64,000 nt of DNA from Cyanobacteria bacterium SIG30 (GTDB taxonomy: Bacteria; Cyanobacteriota; Vampirovibrionia; Gastranaerophilales; Gastranaerophilaceae), in contig SUTW01000005.1 in assembly GCA_015152475.1 (NCBI GenBank), positions 1-64,000 of the forward strand, given 5' to 3'. Position 1 is the first letter of the stretch. Every line of letters starts with the position of its first letter. The notes beneath the pieces are model-generated. The model saw only the letters and a program-made list of their open reading frames with translations, was not told the DNA's origin and did not search any database. The position numbers were made by a program, and so were the translations under genes. Shown one piece after another: positions 40,711 to 49,931 of the stretch.

Positions 40711-41503
40711 ATGTACAGAATTAATTTAAATTGCGGGGGGGGGGGCATCTAGAAGTTTAAAAGCTTTCACCTTAGCAGAAGTTTTAATCACACTTGCTAT
40801 AATCGGCGTTGTTGCAGCATTAACTATTCCATCAGTTATAACGAATTATCAAAATCAAGAAAGAGTTGCAGCACTTAAAAAAACTTTTAGCGCTATTGCG
40901 AATACGACAAATCTTGCAATCAATGAACACGGACCAATTTCAGGCTGGGAAATTGGCAAGGATAATAATGGCAAGGATTCAGAAGATTTTGCAAATAAGT
41001 ACTTAATTCCATATCTTAGAGTTGCAAAAAATTGCGGAACTAGGTCAGATGGCGAATGTGCTTATGAGTATTATAGTTTGAGTGGTTCTGGTCCAAGTAC
41101 TTTTCCTGATACCTACACCAAATTCTATTTATCTGATGGCGCATTGGTTTTTTTAAGAACAAACAATAAGGAAACATCTAATGGAAAACAATTACAGGGT
41201 CAAATCACAATAGATGTAAATGGCAATAAACCTCCAAACAAAATAGGGTTAGATGTTTTTCGTTTTTACTATATGATTTATGGTGCTGGAAAATATTTTG
41301 GTGGGAAATTGATTCCAAGCTTTGGAGTTTCTGATACTGTTGAGACATCAATAAATAACGAAACAGCTGGGTGCAACAAATTAGCGAATGGAATTCGTTG
41401 TTCTCATGTAATTATGGTAAATGGCTGGAAAATTCCAACTAAGGATGAATATGTTAAAATGGTAGGCGGTAATGAAGAATACCGTGCTTTATATCCTTGG
41501 TAA
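40711..41503 (+). pseudogene. Prepilin-like protein copy 3, G11 tract, frameshifted (phase-OFF)
   Basis: ATG 40711 gives MYRINLNCGGGGI*. Minus one G restores MYRINLNCGGGASRSLKAFTLAEVLITLAIIGVVAALTIP...; downstream ORF 41078-41503 is in the restored frame. Confidence 0.9.
40735..40745 (+). repeat. Poly-G tract, 11 nt, in leader codons of copy 3
   Basis: attgc-GGGGGGGGGGG-catctagaag. Confidence 0.95.
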
Positions 41504-41525
41504 AAAAACTTAATTCTATATTCTT

Positions 41526-41552
41526 GCGCCTTATTTATTAAGGCGCTTTTTT
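41526..41552 (+). terminator. Intrinsic terminator of pilin copy 3
   Basis: GCGCCTTA...TAAGGCGC-TTTTTT. Confidence 0.85.
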
Positions 41553-41575
41553 ATTTAAAAATTTTATTATCTCCC

Positions 41576-41604
41576 TTGAAACTATTTAAAAAATTTGTTA
41601 TACT
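41576..41604 (+). promoter_or_regulatory. Promoter of pilin copy 4
   Basis: TTGAAA (41576-41581), 17 bp, TGTTATACT (TATACT 41599-41604). Confidence 0.65.
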
Positions 41605-41652
41605 AACAATATAAATTTTGTTGCGAATAGAATTAAGAAAGGTATAGAATTT

Positions 41653-42409
41653 ATGAACAAATATAACTTTAATCTCGGGGGGGGGGGCATCTAGAAGTTT
41701 AAAAGCCTTTACTCTTGCCGAAGTACTTATCACATTAGCTATCATTGGCGTTGTTGCGGCACTTACTATTCCATCAGTTGTATCGCATTCAAGAAGAACT
41801 GAAATTGAATCAAAGCTTAAAAAATCATATATGGTTTTATCTCAAGCAGTTAATCTCGCAATTAAGGATTATGGTCCTGTTTCAGGTTGGAATTTTCCAG
41901 ATGGTAGTAATCCACAAGATATCAGACAATTTGCTAATACTTATTTTGCTCCTTATTTGAAAATTGCAAGGGATTGCACAAAAAGCAATCATCCTGATTG
42001 TAATTATTCTGGCAAGAATTTGAGTGGTTATAAACTTTTGCATAACAATTCAGACGGTACTTATGCTTCTTATTATTTGGCTGATGGTTCATATATTGAG
42101 TTTAAATTCAATGTGGATAAAGTTCAGTTTTTTGTTGACTGCAATGGTAACAAAAAACCAAATGTTTTAGGATATGATTTATTTACAGTTAGTATTAGGC
42201 AGCAACCTAATGATATTATTAAATATCCACTTAGTGTGGGGTATATTAATGAAAAAACTTTTTCTGGGAATACTTCTTGCGCGACAGGCGGTAATGGAGC
42301 TTATTGTCTGACGCTTATTGTATCTAATGGTTGGAAAATACCAAGCAAAGATGAATATGTTAGAATGGGCGGGGACATTACTAAATATCCTTATAATGGC
42401 CTTTATTAA
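41653..42409 (+). pseudogene. Prepilin-like protein copy 4, G11 tract, frameshifted (phase-OFF)
   Basis: ATG 41653 gives MNKYNFNLGGGGI*. Minus one G restores ...LKAFTLAEVLITLAIIGVVAALTIPSVVSHSRRTEIESKLKKSYMVLSQAVNLAIKDYGP...; track ORF 41831-42409 is in the restored frame. Confidence 0.9.
41677..41687 (+). repeat. Poly-G tract, 11 nt, in leader codons of copy 4
   Basis: atctc-GGGGGGGGGGG-catctagaag. Confidence 0.95.
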
Positions 42410-43118
42410 CACCTAATCCAAAAAGTGCAAAATCATATTTGATAGGGTCACTTGAATCAAATTCTTTTAATTTGTCTGTTAATTCAATGACGGCTTTAAT
42501 GTCGTTTGAATTTCTTTTTAGCAAATTGTATTCTCTTGATAATCTTGCAACATGTACATCTAACGGAATTAAAAGTTCTGATGGTTTTTTAAAATCCCAT
42601 ATGCCTAAATCAACTGGACCTTTTCTTATCATCCATCTTAAAAACATATTGTATCTTTTTTGTGCGCCACCTTTTGATGGATTTGATATCATAAAACAAA
42701 AACCCATAGGGCAGTTATTTGGATTGTTTTTGTAGAAATAATCACAAACTACTTGTGTACCTTTGGAAAATAACTCTTCAAGCGAGCTTTTGTCTTTTGT
42801 GTATAGTTTGTTTAAAATCGCAAATATGTCATATAAGTCTTCGTTTTTGCAAAATCTGTAATTTATATCTTTTATAAGGTTTTTTTCTTTTTCAAAGTTT
42901 TCAACAAAATTATATGGTTGCATATCGATTTTTTTGAACAGTTCATCAAGTTTTTTTATAAACTGTTCTCTTTTACCATAAGCAAACATTGCACTTATAA
43001 AAGCTGATATTTCAATATCTTTTTTGTTTTTAAAAAGGTGCGGAAATTGAATCGGGTCATCTTTTATAAAATCTTTTGTTTCGTATATTTTAACTAAATT
43101 ATCAAGTTTCTTTTTCAT
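42381..43118 (-). CDS. TIGR02757-like conserved protein
   Basis: DPIQFPHLF; FMISNPSKGGAQKRYNMFLRWMIRKGPVDLGIW; LIPLDVHVARLSREYNLLKR; 3' end overlaps pilin copy 4. Confidence 0.85.
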   Translation of the reverse strand: MKKKLDNLVKIYETKDFIKDDPIQFPHLFKNKKDIEISAFISAMFAYGKREQFIKKLDELFKKIDMQPYNFVENFEKEKNLIKDINYRFCKNEDLYDIFAILNKLYTKDKSSLEELFSKGTQVVCDYFYKNNPNNCPMGFCFMISNPSKGGAQKRYNMFLRWMIRKGPVDLGIWDFKKPSELLIPLDVHVARLSREYNLLKRNSNDIKAVIELTDKLKEFDSSDPIKYDFALFGLGVNKGHYKDI

Positions 43119-43570
43119 CTTATTTTTTCAAAATATTCTTTTAAAATTTGGTCACATTCTTTTTCTTTTATGCCGCCAAAAACTTTTGTGTCGTTTTTTA
43201 AAAGTGTTCTTAAATCAATTTTGCCATTGAATGCTCCATATAAATTGTCGTATGAACCAAAATAGACATTTTTAATCCTTGCATTTAATATTGCCCAAGC
43301 GCACATGGGGCAAGGTTCTAGTGTTACAAATAAAGAACAATTTAAAAGTCTCCAATTTTTAATTTTTTTACAAGCTTTTTTGATTGCCATTATTTCGGCG
43401 TGTGCTGTCGGATTTTTTAATTTTTCTTTTTCATTATGTGCTTTTGCGATTATATTTTTATTTTCGTCAATAATAACGCAACCAACAGGTAAATCTTCAC
43501 CTGATTTTTTTGCTTCTTTAAGTGCAAGATTCATATAATATTCAATATCGTTTGTATCTATATTTGGCAT
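43115..43570 (-). CDS. tadA: tRNA-specific adenosine deaminase
   Basis: PTAHAEIMAIKKACKK; LEPCPMCAWAIL. Confidence 0.93.
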   Translation of the reverse strand: MPNIDTNDIEYYMNLALKEAKKSGEDLPVGCVIIDENKNIIAKAHNEKEKLKNPTAHAEIMAIKKACKKIKNWRLLNCSLFVTLEPCPMCAWAILNARIKNVYFGSYDNLYGAFNGKIDLRTLLKNDTKVFGGIKEKECDQILKEYFEKIR

Positions 43571-43572
43571 TA

Positions 43573-45243
43573 TTATTCGTTATTATTTGTGTCGTTAAAG
43601 GTCAAAGTAACCGTGAAACCTTCGTCAGTTGAAGATAATTGTACATCAATTCCCATTGCATTTGATATACCTTTTACAATGTATAAACCAAGTCCGGTGC
43701 CTCTTGTTGTTCTTGTGAGTTCAGAATCGACTCTTACAAATTTGTCAAAAAGCTTGTTCAAATTATTTGATTCTATTTTGTCGTGTGAGTTAAAGAAAGT
43801 TACAACATTTTTGCCATTTATTTTTTTTGCTTTAATTATAATTGGGGAATTATCTTTGTTGTATTTGATTGCATTTTCACAAAGGTTTATTAAAACCTGC
43901 ATCATTCTATCTTTATCTACATAAACTGGCGCAATGTTTTCATCAACTTCAATTTGTATATTATTTTCTTTAAAATTAGTTTGAAATACAGCATCTTCAA
44001 GCATTTTTCCTAAATCTTCAAAATCCAAATTAAATTGCAATCTAAAACTTTCAATTTCAGGAATAACCAGTAAATCTTCAACCATTCTTGAAAGTCTTTG
44101 TGCTTGTTCTTTTATTATTTTAAGAGATTTAATTTTTGTATTTTCATCTATTACGATATCTTGTCTTAAAAGACGACTTGAATAACCAACGATATTTGTT
44201 AATGGAGTTCTGAATTCATGGCTTGTGGCACTAACTAAATTTGTCCTAAAACCATCTAGTCTTTGAAGTTCCAAATTCTTTTTTGACAATTCTTTGTATG
44301 ATTGTGCAATTTTTTTTGCCATATAGTTAAATTCTTTTGCAAAAAAAGTTATTTCGTGCGGGGTAAAAATATTTTTTAAAAGGTGGATTTTTCTGTCATA
44401 ACTACCTTTTGAAATTGCCGTTACGCCTTTGATTAATTGGCGCATATTTACATACAAATAGAAATTGTATATAAAAACAACAATCATAATACATAAGCCA
44501 GATATCGAAATCGCCAAAATAATTCTAAGCCTTGCTGCGTTAATTGTTGTTTTTGTAATTTGTTCAGTTGTGTTTACAATGATGCTCCAACCAGGATTTT
44601 TTATTTTATAGTAAGCCATTGGCTGGTTTTTGATTTCACCAAAAAGCTGTGCTTGATTTTCGCTTTTTAAATCAGGAAGTTTACTTACAATATATTTTAA
44701 ATCTTTTTTGTCTTGGTTGTTTGTTGCAATTAAGCTATTATCTGAATCAAGAAGATAAATTTGTCTTTTTTCTTTCTTAATACTTTCTGTTAAAATTCCA
44801 TTTATGCTTGATAATTCTATCGTTCCTGCCAGTACACTATCACTACTAAATGGAACATAAATTTTTATTGTAGAGTTTTCTGGTTCAAATGTGTATTCAC
44901 CAAGGGCTTTTTCTTTGCCTATTATTTTAATGCTTTCAAAATCGTTATATTTGTGCGTTATTTCTTTTAAATAATCTTCCCTTTCGTGATGATTAAGATA
45001 TTTTAAAGTGCTGGAAATCTGAGATAGTTTTTTGTTGTTATCTAAAAGATACGTTTCAATGTTTTGACCTAAATATTCGGATAATAAAAGAGCACTGTAA
45101 TTTAATTCTCTTCTAACTGAATGTTGAGAGACATTCGAAATAATTATACCACTTGCAATTGATGGAATTACAACTGCAAAAAACAAGACTATCATAAATT
45201 GTTCAACAATTCTAAGTCTTCTCATTTTATTCTCCAAATCCAA
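43573..45243 (-). CDS. Membrane sensor histidine kinase
   Basis: SATSHEFRTPLTNIVGYSSRLL H-box; N-box LINLCENAIKY; GTGLGLYIVKGI. Confidence 0.95.
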   Translation of the reverse strand: MDLENKMRRLRIVEQFMIVLFFAVVIPSIASGIIISNVSQHSVRRELNYSALLLSEYLGQNIETYLLDNNKKLSQISSTLKYLNHHEREDYLKEITHKYNDFESIKIIGKEKALGEYTFEPENSTIKIYVPFSSDSVLAGTIELSSINGILTESIKKEKRQIYLLDSDNSLIATNNQDKKDLKYIVSKLPDLKSENQAQLFGEIKNQPMAYYKIKNPGWSIIVNTTEQITKTTINAARLRIILAISISGLCIMIVVFIYNFYLYVNMRQLIKGVTAISKGSYDRKIHLLKNIFTPHEITFFAKEFNYMAKKIAQSYKELSKKNLELQRLDGFRTNLVSATSHEFRTPLTNIVGYSSRLLRQDIVIDENTKIKSLKIIKEQAQRLSRMVEDLLVIPEIESFRLQFNLDFEDLGKMLEDAVFQTNFKENNIQIEVDENIAPVYVDKDRMMQVLINLCENAIKYNKDNSPIIIKAKKINGKNVVTFFNSHDKIESNNLNKLFDKFVRVDSELTRTTRGTGLGLYIVKGISNAMGIDVQLSSTDEGFTVTLTFNDTNNNE

Positions 45244-45940
45244 AAGGAGTTAGTTTGTAGCCTACATTTAAAACTGTATGCAAGTATTTTGGATTTCTTG
45301 TGTCGATTTCAATTTTTTGTCTTAATCCACCTACATGAACTCTTACCATTCTTACATCTTCGTCACTTCCGTAACCCCAAACCTCATCGAGTAAAGTTGC
45401 AAGGTTAACAGGTGAATTCATGTGTTGCATTAAACAATAAAGTATTTCAAATTCAGTTGGAGTTAATTTTACTTTTTTATCTAAAATAACAGCCTCTAGC
45501 GAATCAGGTAAAATTTCAATGTCGCCCGCTCTTAAAATTTCTTTTGCATTTTGCGCTTTGCTATCTTCATTTCTTCTAAGCAATGCTCTTATTCTAAGTA
45601 AAACTTCTTGAATTTCAAATGGCTTTACAAGATAATCATCTGCGCCACAATCAAAGCCTGCTGTTTTATCTACGATACTTCCTTTTGCAGTGAGCATTAG
45701 AATGGGGATATTTTTCTTTATAAGTCTAATATTTTTACAAACGTTATAACCGTCCATTTTTGGCATCATAACGTCTAAAAGGATTAAGTCATAGTTGTTT
45801 TCAAGTGCTTTTTTAAGACCTTCTTCGCCATCTTTTGCACTATCTGTTTTATAGCCACTTGACGAGATGTCAAATTCGAGAAGTTCTCGAATTTGCTCAT
45901 CATCATCAACTATTAATATTCTTTTGTTTGTTTTGTCCAT
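45227..45940 (-). CDS. OmpR/RpaB-family response regulator
   Basis: ILIVDDDEQIREL; LILLDVMMPKMDG; C-terminal winged helix. Confidence 0.96.
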   Translation of the reverse strand: MDKTNKRILIVDDDEQIRELLEFDISSSGYKTDSAKDGEEGLKKALENNYDLILLDVMMPKMDGYNVCKNIRLIKKNIPILMLTAKGSIVDKTAGFDCGADDYLVKPFEIQEVLLRIRALLRRNEDSKAQNAKEILRAGDIEILPDSLEAVILDKKVKLTPTEFEILYCLMQHMNSPVNLATLLDEVWGYGSDEDVRMVRVHVGGLRQKIEIDTRNPKYLHTVLNVGYKLTPFGFGE

Positions 45941-45942
45941 TC

Positions 45943-46920
45943 TTATTTTGTTATTCCGTTAAACATTTCTTTGATGCCATCAACTGAACTTAATATGCCA
46001 GTTGCTTCATATGGCATATAAACTATTTTGTTGTTTTCGCCACTTGTTATATCACGAAGTGTTTCAAGATATTTCATAGCAATTAAATATTTGTCAGGTT
46101 GTCCTTTATTTGCTATTGCATCAATTATATTTTTGATAGCTTCTGCCTCACCATTAGCTTCTAAAATTCTTGCTTGTTTTTGACCGTCTGCCTTTAAAAT
46201 TGCAGCTTCTTTTTCACCTTGTGCTTGTTGGATTTGACTTTCCTTTATACCTTCAGCCTCTAGAATTCTTGCTTGTTTTAGACCTTCGGCTTCCAAAATA
46301 GCTGCACGTTTGTCACGTTCTGCTTTCATTTGTTTTTCCATTGAATTTTGAATTTCGCGAGGTGGAGTAATATCTTGAAGCTCAACCCTTGTTACTTTGA
46401 CACCCCATTTGTTTGTTGCTTCATCTAAAATTGTTCTCAATTTTGTATTTATGTTGTCACGTGAAACAAGAGTTGTGTCTAAATCCATTTCACCTATAAC
46501 GTTTCTTAAAGTTGTTTGAGTTAATTTTTCAATTGCTTCAGGTAAATTTTCAATTTCGTAAACTGCTGATTTTGCGTCAACAATCATATAATATAATAAA
46601 GCGTTAATTGAAATTGTTACGTTATCTTTTGTAATTACGTTTTGACGTGGAAAATCGTAAACAGATTCTCTTAAATCAATTCTGTCCGTATAACTATATA
46701 TTGGATAAAATTCACCGGTTACCGTTTTTACAATTTTTTTGCTTCTAAAAGGACGTGGTGCATCAATAACTGGAACAATAAAGTTTAATCCAGGTGTTAA
46801 TGTTTTATGGTATTTACCAAGTCTTTCAATAATTATTTCTTGTTTTTGATTAACGATTTTTATTGACATAACAAGGTATGCAATAACAAAAATCAATACT
46901 AACAAAATAAAAAATGCCAT
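45943..46920 (-). CDS. SPFH/stomatin-like band 7 protein
   Basis: TM plus EIIIERLGKYHKTLTPGLNFIVPVID; AERDKRAAILEAEGLKQ. Confidence 0.95.
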   Translation of the reverse strand: MAFFILLVLIFVIAYLVMSIKIVNQKQEIIIERLGKYHKTLTPGLNFIVPVIDAPRPFRSKKIVKTVTGEFYPIYSYTDRIDLRESVYDFPRQNVITKDNVTISINALLYYMIVDAKSAVYEIENLPEAIEKLTQTTLRNVIGEMDLDTTLVSRDNINTKLRTILDEATNKWGVKVTRVELQDITPPREIQNSMEKQMKAERDKRAAILEAEGLKQARILEAEGIKESQIQQAQGEKEAAILKADGQKQARILEANGEAEAIKNIIDAIANKGQPDKYLIAMKYLETLRDITSGENNKIVYMPYEATGILSSVDGIKEMFNGITK

Positions 46921-46930
46921 TTTTCCTCCT

Positions 46931-47350
46931 TTATACTTTTTTTACAAACATTATCATGTTTTCTTGTTTTATAATTTTTACTGTTTCGTCTTTTGCAATA
47001 AAGCTGTTATCAACACTTTTTGCAGGCCATATTTCGTCATAGATTTTAATTTTTCCACCATCTTCTTCTTTAATTTCGTCTGTCACTTTTGCATCTCGTC
47101 CAACATAACTTGATTCTTCAGTATTGCTTTTATATTGTCTTAACATATAAGGGCGAAGTGCCAATATGCAAAATATTGATATTATCGTAAATATTGAAAT
47201 TTGTGCCCAATATAAATTTGGGAAAAAATACGCAATGCAAGATGCAAAAAATGCGCCCGCTGCAAGATTTAAGAAGAATAAACTTGGAATGGCTAATTCA
47301 AGAAATAATAATATAAATCCACTTATAGCCCAAATTAAGTATATTTGCAT
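46931..47350 (-). CDS. NfeD-like membrane protein
   Basis: TM helices plus C-terminal OB-like domain (YVGRDAKVTDEI), adjacent to SPFH gene. Confidence 0.88.
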   Translation of the reverse strand: MQIYLIWAISGFILLFLELAIPSLFFLNLAAGAFFASCIAYFFPNLYWAQISIFTIISIFCILALRPYMLRQYKSNTEESSYVGRDAKVTDEIKEEDGGKIKIYDEIWPAKSVDNSFIAKDETVKIIKQENMIMFVKKV

Positions 47351-47403
47351 TTTATCTCCTTTTTAGAAAAGTATATTTTTTTTCAAATTAACTGTCAAGA
47401 ATA

Positions 47404-48669
47404 TTAAATTGTGTCAAAACCTGTGAATTTTCTTAGAACTTCAGGCACAACAATTGTTCCATCTTCTTGTTGGAAATTTTCGCAAATTGCTGCAAATGTT
47501 CTTCCAACAGCAAGACCTGAACCATTAATTGTGTGGACAAATTCTAATTTGCCTGTTTCTTTGTTTCTGTATTTTAAGTTAGCTCTTCTTGCCTGATAAT
47601 CACCAAACCAAGAACAGCTTGAAATTTCTTTATAAGCATCATATGAAGGCATCCAAACTTCAAGGTCAAAGCATTTTTTTGCAGAAAAACCAATGTCACC
47701 TGTGCAAAGTTCAACAACTCTGTATGGTAATTCTAAAAGTTCAAGAACTTCTTTTGCATCTTCGGTTAATTTTAAATGTTCTTCTCTTGCTTCTTCGGGT
47801 TTTGTTAATTTTACAAGTTCAACTTTGTTAAATTGGTGTTGACGGATTAAACCTCTGCTATCTTTTCCTGCTGAACCTGCTTCGCGTCTAAAACATGGAG
47901 TGTATGCAGTAAGAAGTTTTGGAAGTTCGTCTTCGGTTAAAATTTCTCCACTATACATATTTGTAACCGGAACTTCAGCGGTTGGAATTAAGAACAAATC
48001 TTCTTGTTCACATTTAAACATATCTTCTCTGAATTTTGGAAGTTGTCCGGTTCCTGTCATTGCATTTGAGTTAACTAAAACTGGCGGAAGAATTTCTTCG
48101 TAACCATGTTTTTGAGTATGTAATTCAAGGAAGAAGTTTATAATTGCGCGCTCAAGTGCTGCACCTTTTCCTCTGTATAAAGCAAATCTTGTGTGTGCAA
48201 GTTTTACACCTTTTTCGAAATCTACCATATTTTTTTCAACACATAAATCCCAGTGCGGTTTTAATTCATAAGGTTTTCTTGTTGGTTCACCCCAAGTTGA
48301 AACAACTGGGTTTGCGCTATCATCAGAGCCTATAGGTGTTTCTTCTGCTGGTGTATTTGGTATGTATAATAACGCTTCACGTTGTTCGTTATCCAAAAGT
48401 GCTTGTTTTTCTTCAAGTTCTTTTATTTTGTCACCTAGAATACGAACTTCTTCCTGAATAGCATCTGTGTTTTCACCATTTTTTTTCATTAAGCCAATTT
48501 TTTGAGATTCATTTTTTCTTTTTGCCTTTAATTCATCTGCTTCAAATTGCGCCTGACGACGTTTTGCGTCAAGTTCAAGGACTTTATCTATTGATAAGTC
48601 TGGATTTCTTCTTTTTAAAAGTTCGTTAATTTTTTCTGGGTTTTCACGTACAACTTTGATGTCAAGCAT
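47404..48669 (-). CDS. serS: Serine-tRNA ligase
   Basis: [63 protein letters not shown]. Confidence 0.97.
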   Translation of the reverse strand: MLDIKVVRENPEKINELLKRRNPDLSIDKVLELDAKRRQAQFEADELKAKRKNESQKIGLMKKNGENTDAIQEEVRILGDKIKELEEKQALLDNEQREALLYIPNTPAEETPIGSDDSANPVVSTWGEPTRKPYELKPHWDLCVEKNMVDFEKGVKLAHTRFALYRGKGAALERAIINFFLELHTQKHGYEEILPPVLVNSNAMTGTGQLPKFREDMFKCEQEDLFLIPTAEVPVTNMYSGEILTEDELPKLLTAYTPCFRREAGSAGKDSRGLIRQHQFNKVELVKLTKPEEAREEHLKLTEDAKEVLELLELPYRVVELCTGDIGFSAKKCFDLEVWMPSYDAYKEISSCSWFGDYQARRANLKYRNKETGKLEFVHTINGSGLAVGRTFAAICENFQQEDGTIVVPEVLRKFTGFDTI

Positions 48670-49393
48670 TTTTTTGTTCCTTATAAATTTTGTCTAAATA
48701 CATTTTTAATTCTTTTAATTGTTTTGGTTTAATTGGTTTGATTGCATTTTTAGGTAAACCATTTATAGAAATTATTGCATGTTTTACCCTTTTTAAATGT
48801 ATCACATCAAAACCAAAATGTTTAAACATTTTTCTTATTTGACGATTTAATCCTTGGTAAAGGGTTATTTCAAGGGTAGTTTCATTTCTTTTACTTTCAA
48901 TTATTTCACTATCGCACCAAGCAAATTTGCCGTCTATTTTTATTCCCTTTGCAAATTCTTCAAGGTGTTCCATTTTGACTTTGCCATTTACTGTAACTTT
49001 GTATAATTTTGGGATTTTTATAGATGGATGTGTCATTCTGTTTATAAAATCACCATCATTAGTCATGATTAAAAGACCTGTTGAATCTTTATCTAAACGT
49101 CCAACTGGTTTAAGATGATGTAATTCTTTTGGAATTAAATCATAAATTGTTTTTCTTCCTTTTTCATCGCTTTTTGTTGTTATGTAACCTGCCGGTTTAT
49201 AAAATTTGTAATATTCAAAATCTTGTTTTTTTAAGACTTTACCATCCACCTCAACAATATCTTTTGTTCTTATTTCAAAGCCAAGCATAGTTATAACTTT
49301 TCCATTTACTTTTACTTTGCCGTTTATTATAAGTTCGTCAGCTTTCCTTCTTGAACAAAATCCACATTGCGATATGTATTTATTTATTCTCAT
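48662..49393 (-). CDS. RluB/RsuA-family pseudouridine synthase
   Basis: S4 domain; [31 protein letters not shown]. Confidence 0.93.
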   Translation of the reverse strand: MRINKYISQCGFCSRRKADELIINGKVKVNGKVITMLGFEIRTKDIVEVDGKVLKKQDFEYYKFYKPAGYITTKSDEKGRKTIYDLIPKELHHLKPVGRLDKDSTGLLIMTNDGDFINRMTHPSIKIPKLYKVTVNGKVKMEHLEEFAKGIKIDGKFAWCDSEIIESKRNETTLEITLYQGLNRQIRKMFKHFGFDVIHLKRVKHAIISINGLPKNAIKPIKPKQLKELKMYLDKIYKEQKNA

Positions 49394-49411
49394 AGCTTAA
49401 ATTTTAACATA

Positions 49412-49437
49412 AAAAAAGAGGCTTTAACCTCTTTTAA
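49412..49437. terminator. Hairpin terminator
   Basis: AAAAAAAGAGG-CTTTAA-CCTCTTTT. Confidence 0.65.
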
Positions 49438-49679
49438 ATTTCTATAAATAATTTTCTTCCAACAATATTTGGTTTGTTATTATAGTAGCCTGCAAAATAA
49501 CCACCTTCAACGGGTCTATTTTTTGCATAATTTAAATAATTATTTCTGTTTGAATTTATAAATACATTATTTGTGCTTTTGCTAAATGGGTTTGCATTTT
49601 TTTCTTGTACTGCCTGAATTTCTTTTGCAGGTGGTTGATATAAAGTTTTTGAAATTAATGATACAAAATTTGAAAACAT
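49434..49679 (-). CDS. Small hypothetical protein (81 aa)
   Basis: MFSNFVSLISKTLYQPPAKEIQAV...; GGGGAAAG RBS upstream on minus; terminator follows. Confidence 0.6.
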   Translation of the reverse strand: MFSNFVSLISKTLYQPPAKEIQAVQEKNANPFSKSTNNVFINSNRNNYLNYAKNRPVEGGYFAGYYNNKPNIVGRKLFIEI

Positions 49680-49931
49680 TCTTTCCCCTTATTTTGATTG
49701 ACTATGTTTTTTTAATGTTTTTTACTTAAATGTCAATATTATTATTAAACAACTTTACAAAATAAAAATAAATACTTTTTATGAAAAATCCTCTTTTTAA
49801 AGGGCAAAAATCTTTTTTGTAGTATTTCTTAACAAAAAAGTATAAAAAAAGTAAAGTTCATGCTACGATGTTTTTAAGGATAATAGTATAAATATTTTAT
49901 TCATATAATATAAATGCTATAACCTCAGCGT

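Noticed and set aside
34125-41687. Poly-G tracts as pure sequencing or assembly error
   Set aside because: Exact lengths could be miscounted, but long G runs at the same codon in four non-identical genes of an AT-rich genome are not explained by error. Tract-length calls still need read-level checking.
39745-42409. Copies 2-4 as ordinary decaying pseudogenes
   Set aside because: Each has a single lesion at the homopolymer, an intact downstream frame, conserved C-terminus and intact promoter.
45943-47350. SPFH plus NfeD pair as a novel system
   Set aside because: This is a well-known conserved gene pairing.
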